64,000 nucleotides of DNA from Seriola aureovittata (GCF_021018895.1 NC_079381.1:11527501-11591500), one strand, 5' to 3'; positions 39,076 through 51,621 are shown, counted from the stretch's first letter. Numbers and translations are program-made. The notes: generated by a model from the sequence alone, not told the origin.

Positions 39076-39530
39076 GTTTTTTTAAATTGGTTTATTGAGG
39101 TTTTTTAGGGAACATACAATTGTGTCATCCGAGCATTTACAAAAAAGTGAAAGGGTATATATACCCTTTACAAAAGGACATGAGGACAATTTACAAGGAC
39201 TGAAAAACCTACAACACAACTATAAACAAAAAGTAGTAAATTATGTCTGTAAAATACATTATAGTCAGTACAGCAGAATATCACCCACACCACAACAGAC
39301 ACAATATCGATATAACCACAAAAGTTGCTTCACTCAGGAATGAGAAATTTGTCCTCCTTATGAGTTTGAAAAACAGACCCCATATTTTCCCATATTTATT
39401 GGAGGACAATCAGGCCCAAGGGCTCCTGAATCATTTCAGAAGTAGGGGGGCCAAAACTGTGTTCTGCCCATATTGAGCAATAAATCCATTGCTTTATTTT
39501 TTTTTGTATATGGAGTTTTATGCATGTCTC
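39076..39530 (-). mobile_element. Probable LINE-1 3' end (minus strand)
   Basis: Read on the minus strand the segment ends in CCTCAATAAACCAATTTAAA followed by a short A run (39071-39077 as T on the + strand), as a LINE 3' terminus would. Further 5' on the same strand is a protein-like frame containing FGPPTSEMIQEPLGLIVLQ. It lies on the same strand and downstream of clear LINE-1 ORF2 pieces. A perfect 20-bp palindrome is at 39150-39169. Whether it belongs to the same insertion is inferred; about 1 kb of unassigned sequence (39530-40600) lies between. Confidence 0.45.
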
Positions 39531-40609
39531 TCTGCTGAGCTCACACACTTCTAGCTGCTGCAGAGACCATGACACGTGGCTCACAGGCAACCCGGGGAAG
39601 GCGCTCCTTTTGCCAGCTTGCTGCCTGCATCTGCAGGATGGTGCCCGCAGCTGGCCATAAGATTGTGAATTTGATAGGCAACGCAGTGCTGCACAGGGCT
39701 CCAGATACTCGGCTGAACATGAGAGAGGTGCAGAGATGGTTTTAGGTTCTCTCCAAGCCTGCGCTTGAGCATGCAATAAATTACAGTGTCTTCAAACTAT
39801 GTAACATCACCGCCCGCAGCTTGCAGACGCAGATGAATTATGTTATCAGAAGGCTAAAGCAACAAGTCATGCTTTTATTCCCTGTTGGCCGCACCATTTT
39901 AAAGCTACTGTTGATTTCATATCACCCAGATTTCAGTCAAAATCTTTTAAAATGTGGGATTTACACCTTAATTTCAGAATGAGTAACTGGAATGTGAAGA
40001 CATCCGTGAAGCCATACACATGTCTTATGTGTATTCTTTTCTTTTGGCAGGAGGGAGGCTGGTCTGTAAATGTGCCTAAACTTGCCATAATCCCAAATAT
40101 CCTTCATGTACAACAATCTGTCTTCTGTCAAACACAGCACTGTCTCATTGTTGTGAACTGTACACAGAGTCATTACCCCGCACAGTGCCACTGACAGAGT
40201 TTCAAAACAAAGGTACTGATGTGAAACAGACAGACTGAAAGATTTTCTCACACTCATGTTGTCTCTGACGGTGAACTGTGTCACAGAGCCTTGGGTCTGT
40301 CAGTCCCTCCCTTTTCCCTGCAAATTGAACATTATCAGGCGCATCTTGCTGCTGTTGTGGTTGCTGCTCTTTGATTGGATTTAAATTTTCCTGTTTTATG
40401 TTTTCCTGCTTTATTTTAGAGTGGACAGGAATGATTGAAATGGTGATACAGTGATCCATGACTTAAAAAGGATGTGGGACAGGGGCATAAAGTGGGGTCG
40501 GGGGATACAGTGGCCCCTTGGCCCCCTACTTCCGGTAGTGAAGAAAGTATAGTACCACTTTACAGTGAATAAAACCACTTCTTGCCAAAATAGATTTGTG
40601 TATGCATTC
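39531..40609. other. Unassigned stretch between LINE-1 pieces
   Basis: It may hold badly decayed LINE-1 sequence or unrelated DNA. The 126-codon minus-strand frame at 39396-39776 overlaps its left end; I do not recognise the rest. Confidence 0.3.
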
Positions 40610-41070
40610 TTAAATCTCAATCAATCAATTTCCTGAGTGGTATGCATTGAACATAGAAGTAGTAGAAGAATATTTATTTTAACAGAATTTACATGTAACA
40701 CAAAAGATAGATTGCATTCACAGTCTTCTCAGATTCAGGTCAATAAGGGGCAAAATTGGCCTTGTAAAACTCTTCATATATAAACTATGCTGGACAATTT
40801 TTAAAGTAGGTTGTTTAGAGGATAATAGCTTTATTAATAGGAAATAACTCACTTTAGTTCAAATTCAATTCATATCGAGACATTTGACCAAATATTTGAA
40901 GAATGGCAAGGGGAGCAGCGGGGACAGAGACTGCAGAAGGTCATCTGCATAAAGGGAGACCTTCAGCCCCCGACCTTATAACTGTAATATAGGAGTTAGA
41001 GCGAATATTGAAAGGGTTTCAATGGTGATTGCTCATAATAATAATCTCAAAGGACAATGAAGTTATGAAG
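40610..41070 (-). pseudogene. LINE-1 ORF2 reverse transcriptase remnant
   Basis: On the minus strand broken frames give, in order, AITIETLSIFALTPILQ, GLKVSLYADDLLQSL, SELFPINK, KANFAP and VNSVKINILL. These match the L1-clade reverse transcriptase palm: the EPLSIALR helix, the catalytic YADD box with its LY prefix, the SELFPIN segment, KANFAPLI, and the INSVKMNILP thumb start. Stop codons and frameshifts separate the pieces, so no intact polymerase is encoded. It is an old copy within the strbp 5' intron, in antisense orientation to the gene. Confidence 0.75.
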
Positions 41071-41074
41071 TTGA

Positions 41075-41840
41075 GATATACGTTGCGCCAACTCAGTTTA
41101 TCTTTTTGATGTTCAAATCAGGTGTTTTGTTTTAAATCGCATCAGTTTGCTGTGAAACAAAGTAAACAAAATCCTCATTTGAAAGGAACAGTGTATTAAG
41201 GCGCCACAGTCCACAAAAGTACTAGTGAAGTTCTTAAAATAGATATCCATAGAAATGTGGAAAACATCAATATGGATAAAAATACAATGAAAATTGGGGA
41301 AATAATAAATATTCCCTTCAGGAGGGTTAAAGAAGCGCCAGGCATCAGAGACAGCAAACTCCTTCATGAAGGCCTGGATTACCTTGGCAGACTTCGAAGG
41401 CATACAAACATTGGAAGAAGAGCGATCCAACTGAGGATTAAGCCAGCAGTCAAAGTCTCCTACTAATATTAGTGTGAAGACATATCAGGGAGTGTTAAGA
41501 AAAGAAGTTTAGAAAAAAGGCATCATCGTCACAATTGGGAACATATACGTTTGCAAAACCACATGAGCATTATGAATCTGGCCAATAACTATAATTAATC
41601 TGCCATTAGTATCAAAAATAATATTTTGATGCACAAAGGGAGTAGATTTACGCAGCAGTAAAACCACACCTCTTCATTTGCCCAGAAATGAGGAATGGTC
41701 AGTCTGACCTACCTATCGCTTGTAAATAATCTGAGGCTGTAAGATGAGTCTGTCGTAAAAAAAGATTATATGGGCACCCACGTGGTAGATTTGATGTAAA
41801 CTGGTGAATTTAATGTCTCACCCAATAGAAAATGCTGTTA
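41075..41840 (-). pseudogene. LINE-1 ORF2 endonuclease remnant
   Basis: From high to low coordinates the minus strand reads FLRQTHLTASDYLQAIG, then a degraded middle, PNCDDDAFF, GDFDCWLNPQLDRSSS, PSKSAKVIQAFMKEF, DAWRFFNPPEGN and a linker ending PDLNIKKIN. These fit the L1 apurinic endonuclease (FLQETHL, APNxDDxxFF, GGDFNCxLDPxLDRSS, IDAWRxxxP). The longest uninterrupted piece is 105 codons (41113-41430). The expected His of the ISDH motif is not visible. Between this and the reverse transcriptase piece several hundred residues are missing, so the element carries an internal deletion. Confidence 0.8.
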
Positions 41841-41875
41841 GGTTGGATCATAGTAACGAATTAGGAGTGCAATAT

Positions 41876-42425
41876 AAGAACCAGAGTGTGAGCATCAGCA
41901 CTCAAAACAGACAGTTTCTGGAAGTTTCTTCCATCTCCACACAGGATCTCTGTAGCTCAGCCAGAGTGACCATTGGGTTCTTGGTCATGTCCCGTACCAA
42001 GGCCTTTTTCACATTACTCTTAGTTTGGCCAGGCTGCGAGTTCTAGTCAAGTCTAGTCCTGGTTGTTCCAAACTTTTTCCACAGAATAATTATTGAGGTC
42101 ACTGTGCATTTGGGAAGCTTCAGTGCAGCAGAATTTTTTTTATGTAGCCTTCCCCAGATCTGTTCCTCAACACAATCCTGTCTCTGAGCTCTGCAGGCAG
42201 CTACTTCCTCCTCATGGCTTGGTGTTTGCTCTGATATGCATTGTCAGCAGTGAGACCTTATATAGACAGGTGTGTGCCTCCCCAAGTCATGTCCAATCAG
42301 TTGAATTCGCATAATATATAATACCACAGATGGACTGAAGGTGTAGAAACATCTCAAAAATGATTAGGAGAAATGGGAGGCACCTGAGCTAAATTTCAAG
42401 TGTTATAGCAAGCTACACAAATTTG
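41876..42425 (-). mobile_element. Tc1/mariner-like transposon, 5' part with broken transposase
   Basis: On the minus strand an ATG at 42215 opens MRRK, then a stop, then PAELRDRIVLRNRSGEGYIK, a frameshift, and later VTLAELQRSCVEMEETSRN. This matches the N-terminal helix-turn-helix and linker of fish Tc1-like transposases (ELRDRIVSRHRSGEGYKKIS...VTLTELQRSS). Upstream on that strand the leader ACACCTGTCTATATAAGGTC and GATGTTTCTACACC-like text also fit. The catalytic DDE part is absent. One stop and at least one frameshift show it is dead. It abuts the LINE-1 remnant. Confidence 0.75.
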
Positions 42426-45057
42426 CTGCATCAAACAGTCAACATCTTCATTAAGGAGTAGCATGTGCAATGCTTTAATTTTTGTAACTGGACATAAATA
42501 TACACATTTAAGCATCAAAGATTCATTCACATAGTCAACTATAGCATCATCACCTTGCAAGCGTAGACCACCCACCATGTCGCAGTGACACATGCAGTGA
42601 ATGGGAATTGTAGTCCTTGTAGTAGAACCCTGTTATTGTGACAGATGTGGATCTGTGGTGTTCAGTCACCACACCAGCAGGACAATAGGTAGAGGATTAA
42701 CAATACAAGCACCAACATATGTTGTGCAGGAAAACAATTTGGTAATCCAAATGGCTTTCAAAGGTAAGAAGGCAGTCATAGCAGAAAGGTGTTTGCACTA
42801 TTTTGGATTTTTTCCAAATTTCAGTAAATACAATAAAATCATGAATGGACTATGTTCACATATCATCTCAAAAGAAACAATAAACAAACACGAACAAATT
42901 AGAATGACAAACAAAATTGAATGCGACAGAAAAAGTCTAATGTAATACCAGAAAGACTGAGACTGAGAGACAGGAAGTTATTAACAGCAGGAAAACATCA
43001 AGGTAAGAGGTAAGAGAGCTAAGATAAATTGGAACAGACCAGGTGCATAAGTTAAGGTCAGGGGGGAAATCAGTGTGGTAATCACTAGGAGAAATAATTG
43101 CTTTTGTGCATATGTGTTCAGTAGAATCTGGATACTGAGGAGTCATCTTCACTTATTCATGAAACAGAGCGGTCTGTCTGTATTTGATTTCTCTTCAGAA
43201 TATGTGGTCATTAAAAATGGATTCAAATGATCAATAAAAGAAACACTTATCAATAAAGGTCTGCCACTGCATAAAACAAAAAACAATACAACACAGGATA
43301 GTATTGAGAATTATACCAACTATAATGTAAACATGTATGGAATGTATGTATATTTAAGCAGTGCTGTCAATCATCCATAGAAAACAATAGTTGATTCTGA
43401 AATAAGCTGAAATGTTAATACATTGAAAAATATTTTCACTAATATTTATTAATAATTAAATGCAGTGTTTTCCTTCAAATTGGTTCATTGTATGTCCAAA
43501 TGTCATATTTGCAATTTGTAGAATATGAACTGATTTTAATTAATAAATTTTTATGCCTGTCAAAGGTTCAAATTTTAACCTCAAGAGACAGAAAAAATGA
43601 CTGATGTGTGTAGAAAAGATACAAACTCCACAGGCCGCACATGAACATTTCATTAGAGCCCAATCAGAGGTGTAAGTAGTTCTCTGATTCTTTTAATTTT
43701 CTCTTCTATTAGTGTCTAAATTGCATTCACCTTGACTCCCAGGTGTAAAACAGTTCCTGATTAAATGGCTGTAATGAAAACCAGGAGAGAACAACCAGCT
43801 TGTTCTGACAACTGGAATCGAGATCCAGTTTAAAGTGAATGTGTAATGCTTTAATGGGCCTATTCCTGGCAGTGTTTTCAGGTTACAATCAGCAATTGTC
43901 CTCCTGGTTGTATCACCAGTTAAGAACTCTCTGTGCCAAGTGCTAAACATTAGCATTGTTGTAGAGGAATGGACACATAAAACAAAAGAAAAATGTGCAG
44001 GGAGGAGCCAATTGAAAGAGAAAAAAAAGAGACAGAGATGCAGAGGGAGAGCGCGAAGTCAGCTACAAATGAGTATAAATTTGCTGCAATGCATACATAC
44101 ACCTCTTTAAGCTGAGAGAGAGAGAGAGAGAAAGATGCGACAAAGAAGTGACAAGAAATGAAGACAGACAGCAGCACACGGCTGCACCATTACAGACATG
44201 CAGTACATGCCTGACACCGTTTCCCTGGTGTCCTTTGTTCTAATATCCGTTCAGCACATGTCTAACCTGCTGCATAGTCCTGCATTAATGAGACATAATG
44301 CAGGTAATATATCCAGCATGCGACTTCATCCTGATTCTATCTCGGCTATATCGGCTGTATGTTGAAAAAGGAGTGCATGAACGCTGATAACCTTTGATTA
44401 GTTATGGTGGCACTTTTCTGTGCATGGTGTATTTGTGCAGAGGAAACTTAAGTATCTATTGGCAGGAAGAAAAATGTTTTCATTTGCAGAACACAATAGT
44501 TTTTTTGACTTTTTTTTTTTTTTTTTTTTTTTTTAGCATTTATAGTCTCAAGATCTGTAAGACAGAAACTAGCTTCTTTCTCTTCCTTTACATTTCTGTT
44601 AAAGGGGGCTCTCTATAGCGTTGTTTGCTTGCTTCATTGCTTCCTAAAATCTCATCAGTCGGAGGTTGTTCAACGCCTGTTTTCCACAATACAATCAAGG
44701 CAGATCTCACCAATACAGATACAGACGCAGTGGAAACCACTTACAGTGATCATGTCTGTCCAGGTGAAATTGATCACTATAAGATGATTATTATAAGCAG
44801 ATATTTATTCTTTTTCTTTATTTCTCGGTTTTGCAGACTACCACATATATATTTATTAGTAATATATAAAGTAATGAAATGGCTTAGTCTGAATGGTCAG
44901 GGTGAAAGAATTACTACTTTCCACTCACGTAACACACCTGCTGCTATGAGAGAGCGGGGACGATAATTGCGCTCTATAAATGTCCCAAAACGATACGGGA
45001 GGGCAGAATAACTCCATGAGCCACTGTGGTGAAGATATCACTTGGCGCATGAGTGCG

Positions 45058-45098
<41 letters not shown>

Positions 45099-47319
45099 GC
45101 AGACACATACAGTCAAGTTATGTTGGAGGAGCAGGCAGATCATTACACACTGTCAGTCCTAAAATACAAATACATGAGAAGAGAGCCTGAGCATATGACA
45201 GCTTGCTGTAGTACAGGCTACATGTATGGAAAGACCTAAAATGAACACTGTAAGCAGACTACTTGATTACTATAGGTGACTTATTTAAACAGCATTTGTA
45301 TAGGGATGATTCTGTCCCAAGCTTTTTGATCCATATAAGCAGCCGATCACTCTTATTGTGAGTGGGCAAAAGTTTTTTTTTTGTTTGTTTTTTTGATGAA
45401 TGATGAACTTCCAGATGCTACTTAGTGAGTAAGCCCGCTGTTTATCGGGTCATGTCTCTCAAAACTGCAGGCAGTGAAATACAGGCTCTTCCTTTGGCTG
45501 CGCAGCAGAGCCACTTGACCAACCCCTGTATCTTTTTCAGATCTTGATAAATGGTCTCTCCTCATAGATACCAAATGGCACAAGGACAGGAGGGTCAGAG
45601 CGTCCAGCCTTTGCCTCTGGCCCTGATACCTTAAGGAGGGCAGTGTATCTTACCAAAAGGTTCCCTTTGAAGTGTCTCTTCACCCTAGTTTGTCTCTTTT
45701 CTGACTTAAAAATCCAGCTCCTGGTATTGCAGCTGTTTTTACACTCTGGTTATACTGTTACTCTCTTTTCTTCTTCTTTTTCTTCCTCTCATGTCCTCTC
45801 ATCAGAATGACTTATGCTCATAGTTTGTCTGAATGCATTCAGTGTTTGTTGTGCTTGTAATAGCTGTTCATTTGCCTTGATGAAGTTAAATTGAAGTTAA
45901 ATTGTCACAAAACCCCAACAGCTGGCACGTAGTCTCTGCTGCTTTCTATGTGCAAGTGGTTGCAGCATTTTAATGTGTTGTAAATGTCAAAGGTCACAGC
46001 TACTCACTGTCAACAAAACTGTGAGCCACTTTTTCACACATTTATCCTTGCGAAAGGAGAACGCTCACACCTGCTTTATCCAGGACAAATGATTCCAACT
46101 TCTATTTTAGTCAGCGTGTTTGCAGCCTGTTAAAGTCTAATCCTGTACAGTAAAGATGTTCTCTCGGCAGAGAGAGAAAAAAAGATGAAAAGGATTCCAA
46201 GAAATTAGGAAATAGAAAAAGACAGATGAGGAAATGAGATGTTGTTAGGGTGGAGGAGAGATGGGACATGAATAGCAAACGGGGAAGTTTATGAGGGAAA
46301 CAGGGACATGTTGGGAAAAAACATGAGACTTCAACATCTTCATCAAAATTCAAGCAGGCATTTTCATATTTTCAAGAACCAAGGCTGCTCTCTTCTATAT
46401 TTCTCCCTGCAATCAAAAATGAACCTTCTCAGTCTTTCTACCTCTCTCTCTGTCCCTGCCTCCCCCTCAGTCAACTCGCTCCCTCTGTCAGACATCCCAG
46501 CCAGCTAGCACCTGTTTACACAATGCACTCTCCCTCACAACAGAGGTGGTTTAGAGAGAGGCGTACGGGAGCGTGATTCTGCATCCATTCTGTTTATTGT
46601 GCGCCACCTGGTCCTAAGAGTTTCATTATTTGGGTGTGCTGGTGTCTTGTGTGTGCCTGTTTGTCAAATTCATTAACACACACTTTTGAAGATGTTTTCC
46701 CAGATGCAAACATTGTGGCACCAATAAACCCAGGAGCCAGCCACACGCAAGTCAGTGCTAATACGACACACAGGCTGCTCACACACTCCAAACAGCCGTT
46801 CAGGTGTATAATGAATGTTTGAACATGATGGGTCAGAAATAGCGTTGGTGAGGAAAAGCATGCATAAGAGCAAAAATACCTTACCCACTCAAGCTCTGAA
46901 ATAACTTTTCAAAAAACAAACACACACAGAGACTTCACTGCCAGAAATATCACCCATATTTATATCTGCGTATTTCTTTGTAAATACTAGCTTCATTGTG
47001 GGTCTGCTTCACTGGAGTGTGGAGTACAGACGTCTGTAAGGTTTGCTGGTTAAGAGAATGAGTGAGTATGACATCTGACAGCAGAGCAAGAGCTGGAACT
47101 ATCGCACGAAGCTGCAAGAACATGACACCCATTAGGCTACCTCACGAAGGGTCCCTCAGCACCTTTTTTTTTTTTTTAACTCTAGATGAGATGTTTCCAC
47201 TCTGATCGTATTTTCTTATCTGCAAAGAATATGGTGCAGGTATACATACATATACATATATACAGGTTTCAGACCACAAGACTCAAGTGCCAAGTAAACT
47301 GATTAGTTGATTGACAGCA
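42426..47319. other. Non-coding intronic stretch
   Basis: No supported exon. It contains a GA array (44115-44131), a T24 run (44511-44534) and a CA array (45062-45097). A GC-richer patch at 45420-45660 may be a conserved element. I recognise nothing else. Confidence 0.5.
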
Positions 47320-47660
47320 ATATGAATCACCAAGAAGTCATTTTCATGGTAATTTATTAAGCAAAAAATGCAAAACATTCACTTAACTAGTGAAATATTA
47401 CACATGTAAATATTTGCAGCTTTTCTCTGTTTTATTACCCATCAGGTTGAATTGAATATATTTAGCTTTTGGACTGTTGGCAGATGAAACAAGCAATTTC
47501 AAAACATCACCTTGGGCTGTGGTAAAATTGTGATGGGCATTTTTTATTTAGCTTTTCTGACATTTTATCGACTAAACCATGGATCAAAATACTCCTACTA
47601 CTACATGTACTACATATTAATCAATACTAAAAATAATTAGTTAGTTGCAGCTGTAAATGC
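47320..47660 (-). mobile_element. hAT-like MITE (copy D, minus strand, longest copy)
   Basis: On the + strand the order is AAGCAAAAAATGCAAAACAT, TTTTCTCTGTTTTATTACCC, TTGAATATATTTAGCTTTTG, GACTGTTGGCAGATGAAACA, CATCACCTTGGGCTGTGG, TTTCTGACATTTTATCGACT-AAACCATGGATC and AGTTAGTTGCAGCTGTAA. This is the reverse complement of the family seen at 22625 and 24394 and is close to full length (about 340 bp). Confidence 0.7.
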
Positions 47661-48677
47661 GTATAAACTATACCGTACACAGACCTGGAAACATGTAATT
47701 ACAAGAGAGGAACACTCAGAAACAAACAGTATGTTGTTTGAGTTGAAAATGCATCCACACATGTGTAGGTGGATATTAAAGCCTTTCCCAAAGAATAAAG
47801 GAAAGTAAGAGACAAAAGAAATAAAAGGGGAAGAGATGGCCAGCAACATGGAAGTAAAGTATGTAGATTGATGTTAGGTTATATAAAGTAAACCATTGCT
47901 CTGTCTGGACTGTGTGTTGGAGATAATATCTCATTCCAAACTGTGGCAGTAAGCTTTTTCCTGGGACGAGGCCCGAGACTTTCTTGGTTGTAATCACACT
48001 ACAGATGGTTTTTGTAGCTGAAATTCCCTAAAATAAAAAAAGATACTAATTTAGTGACAAGAAAACAATGAGGTGTTTCATTATTTATCTTTTGCCAGCA
48101 GATTTTAATTGTGTCTGTAAAGTAAACATTTTTCCTGCAGTTATTCTGGCGTCTAACCAGCCATTAATCACAGGTCCTTTGACTGGTATCCTGTTGGCAG
48201 TGTGGTTGGTGGCTGAAACTGTTCACTTCCAACCGTGCTACAGTCACTGAATGTGGCAGTCAACTACATTTTAAGGAGTTCGAAAGCAGAATGATGCAGA
48301 AGTCTGATAATCTAATTACAATATTAAGCAGAAAATCAGAAGTCTTAAAGGGAATACATTGTGAAAATAAGCTCCTCCAACACTAATTAGCTCTCTCTCT
48401 CTCTCTCTCTCTGGCTTTTGTCAATCCTCTGTCTCTTCACTTTTTCTGTTCCACTGTTCATTTCATTTGATGGTTATCAGATGAGAAAGGTGTAAATTGC
48501 TGCTCAGAGCCATCTCAGCAAATTCCCCAGCTCGACTGTCTCTCCTTCATCTTTCAATCAGTTCCCATCCCTCGTTTCTTATCCTCTGCCCAATTCCTTT
48601 CATCTCCTTAGGGAAAACAGGATGTAATCACCAGCTCTTGGCGCAGGCAGGAGAAGGACACAGCACAGGTGTTTGTG

Positions 48678-48719
<42 letters not shown>

Positions 48720-50439
48720 CGCGCATAAACTTCTAGGACAAATATATTCACTAACTATGGGACCAAATTGAGGCGACGGTGATGGTGTCCGTGCACACGC
48801 CTGTGCGTATGCGTGTTTGTGTGCCATGTGGATATCTGCGTGTGTGTGTGTTTGCAACATGCTAATGTCCATGAGCCACCACCAGCATTAATGAGGCAGG
48901 TCTTCTGCCAGTTTTCCCCCTTTTCTTCTCTCCGTCTCTGGAGAAAAACACACAATCACACATTAATGGCCCACCAGGATGGTGTGACTAAGTGAGAAGA
49001 AGAAGAGTGGAGAATGGATACTGGTGGGAGGTATACAAAAAAGAGGGTGGATGCAGAGAGAAATGTAATAATTGGTCAGTGTGTGCCCAAGGAAGACAAA
49101 GCCACGGAGGGATTCATGAACAAATGGACAGATACAGTTTGTGAAAACACGGTCTCCTCAGTCGCCTGCAGTCCCAGTGGGAGACAGAAGGGCGGTCATA
49201 CTGTAGGCCACATATTGTTTTCTAGATTTGTGGCTTCATTTAAGCTTTGATTCAAACACCGTTCTATTTTCTTTTATTATATTTTGAAACCATAATTTGC
49301 GCAGTATTTTTTCATTCTTGTATTCTTGATTAAAATTTTTTTTTTTAAATGAGAAGGAAAGTGCCATGAGAGAGAAACAAAGGGAGGGAATTGGTGTTGT
49401 TTATCATTGAATTGCTCTGATAATGAGAATCGAATGGGGGCTGGCACGTTGTTATTATGCTTCTTGGCAGGGTGTTTGTGTCTCGGCCTGTGTTTTTGTG
49501 CATGCACTATAATCATGTGCATACAATCCTAAGTGGCCAAGACAAGTTGGAAGAGAGCTCTCCCCCCCACACCTCCCTGCCCACCCTCCGGTGATGAGTG
49601 TTGGCTCTAAGGTAACTGGCAAAACACGAGTGCGTAGACACGGACACTGCTGCTGCCAGGTGTGTTGAGGAGGTAATTGTCAGCAGGCAGGCCAGCGGCC
49701 AGTGGTGCAGAGAGGGATAGGGCTGGATAGAAAATGAGGAGCAGTCTCTGGTGGAGTCTGTTTGCCTGAGGGGCCAGCTCAATATCTGGCGCTGGTTGTT
49801 TATCCGATTCCCCTCTGTCCCCTTTGCACGGCTGCGTGTTCTCCTTGCTGTTCCGCTCTCTGCCCGTTATGCCCTCTCTCCTTGTCTTACTCACTCCTGT
49901 TCACGCTCACTTCCAGTTCTCTCTCGGTTCCGTTTTTCTCCGTCGTTTCTCGAACTACTCACGGCATCTCTCCCTCTGTCCTCTCTCCCTCTGTCCTCTC
50001 TCCCTCCCTCTTGTTCTTGTTCTCCCTGGATCCCAGTGAGCTTTCACTGAGAGGCCGCAGCATCACCACAGTTTAATCCCCCGGCAGGTCTATTCCAGGA
50101 GAGACCAACAGTCATGTGTGTGTTTATCTTCTGTGTCTCCTGACAGAATCCAGATAGAGCCCTGGATGCATGTCGTCTCAGGGTGATGAGATACTCTACA
50201 CATGAGAGACTTGGTTATTTATCAGCTAGAGTGTAAATAAAGGAAAACTGCCAGTGAAAGTTCTGCAAAGTTTAACAGCAGAGAGCTGTAATCTTTTCAA
50301 ATGGATTGTGCCCAATAAATATCTGTATTATTTCCGACATCAGTGCAGTACCTACCTAATCTAATTTATCAGTTTTTATTGGTTTTACAAATCAAACTCA
50401 AATCCAGTAATGAGCCTCTGACACTAAAGTGTTGATTTT
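47661..50439. other. Non-coding intronic stretch
   Basis: No supported exon. It contains a CT array (48390-48413), a GT array (48681-48718) and a pyrimidine-rich tract (49800-50040) that explains the overlapping open frames there. Confidence 0.5.
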
Positions 50440-50928
50440 GGCAGCCATTTTTAGATTTATTGTAGTTTTAGTCCTGGGACCAAAAGTCGAAACTACTTTA
50501 TCATTCATTATTTTTAGTCACATCTAGTCGATGAAAACATTTGTTATTTCTGTCTCGATTAAATCATCAATAAATTAGTCGATGAAACTTTGTAAACATT
50601 TGAAGTACTTTAAGTGAAGATCAAGTCTGGGCAATTTCATCTAACTTCAGCAAACTATTGTGAGGTTAGAAGCAATCACTCCTTCCTTCTGCAGCTTTAT
50701 AAATGAAGTGGCTCGAAACATCATCATTTGCAACCAGGCCCCATTATTTTCATCATGCATTTAGTTTTTGTTAGTTTTTTTTTTTTCATTTTCAAATCTC
50801 AGTTTTATCTCTGTTGCTTCAAGGAGAACATTTCCATTGTTTTGTTTTTGTCTCATCGTCATTTCACCTTCATCATGGAAAAATTTGCGTGGACGAATAT
50901 ATTTTATCACAATTTTCATTAATGAAAT

Positions 50929-50935
<7 letters not shown>
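50440..50935 (+). mobile_element. AT-rich dispersed repeat with TTAGTCGATGAAA motifs, interrupted
   Basis: TTGTAGTTTTAGTCC, TTTTTAGTCACATCTAGTCG, ATGAAAACATTTGTT and AATTAGTCGATGAAACTTTG are followed after unique sequence by TTCATCATGCATTTAGTTTT, GTCTCATCGTCATTTCACC and ATTTTCATTAATGAAATTAA-CAC. This resembles the fish repeat built from TTTAGTCGACTAAAA and TTTTCGTTAACGAAATTAACA text. The right end runs straight into an (AC)n array. Confidence 0.45.

Positions 50936-50970
<35 letters not shown>
50931..50970 (+). repeat. (AC)19 microsatellite
   Basis: Starts at the AACAC end of the AT-rich repeat. Confidence 0.9.
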
Positions 50971-50972
<2 letters not shown>

Positions 50973-51620
50973 GCTTGAATAGGGCAGTCCTTGAACCTTC
51001 ACTCCTTCACTTCTGCACGAACACACACAGACATGAACAGCTCTACAAATGTCATTGCTCTGGTTTGAGTGTGACCAAATGCGTCTGCGTACTGTCAGTG
51101 GTGAAACTTGTTGACATTTCATGTTGTGAATAGGAACATTGTGCATCATGCCGGCTCGCTCCGAACTGATAAAACTGGCCTGTGTTTTCATAGCAGCACC
51201 AGATATTTACTTTTACCGTCCAGAGCCCGAAGATGAGCTAACGGTAGAAGTCACAAGTGACTACAATTTACTTTTTACAAAATCACAAACTCATTACAAC
51301 TTATGTATCAGTTTTCTTTCATGTGTTCTGGGTTTCTACAAAGCCTCTGCATCTTTTTTTCAGTATTACTTTACTGTCACCTCTATTTTTGTTCTTTGAA
51401 GGGAATAAATGCCAGAGAAAAACATTACTGTCACAAATTGTATTGGAAGGAGCACTCTGCAGCACAAAGGTCCAGCTCTCACTAGGCACTTCACATTGCA
51501 ATTTTAAGTCCATCTCTGAGTTTTATCAGTCCCTTTTCCTCTTCATTTTTTTCCCTTCCTCCCTCTGTCTGAAGTGTGTCGCTGTGCTCACTGTGGTAAC
51601 ATCCTCAACTATGTGTAATA

Positions 51621-51621
<1 letters not shown>

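Noticed and set aside
41113..41430. 105-codon minus-strand frame considered as a host gene
   Set aside because: Its content is the C-terminal part of a LINE-1 endonuclease and its neighbours are further LINE-1 pieces.
51139..51399. 86-codon frame with PARSELIKLACVFIAAPDIY and an acidic segment
   Set aside because: It looks protein-like at first but starts at TTG, matches no family I know, and has no flanking splice signals of quality.
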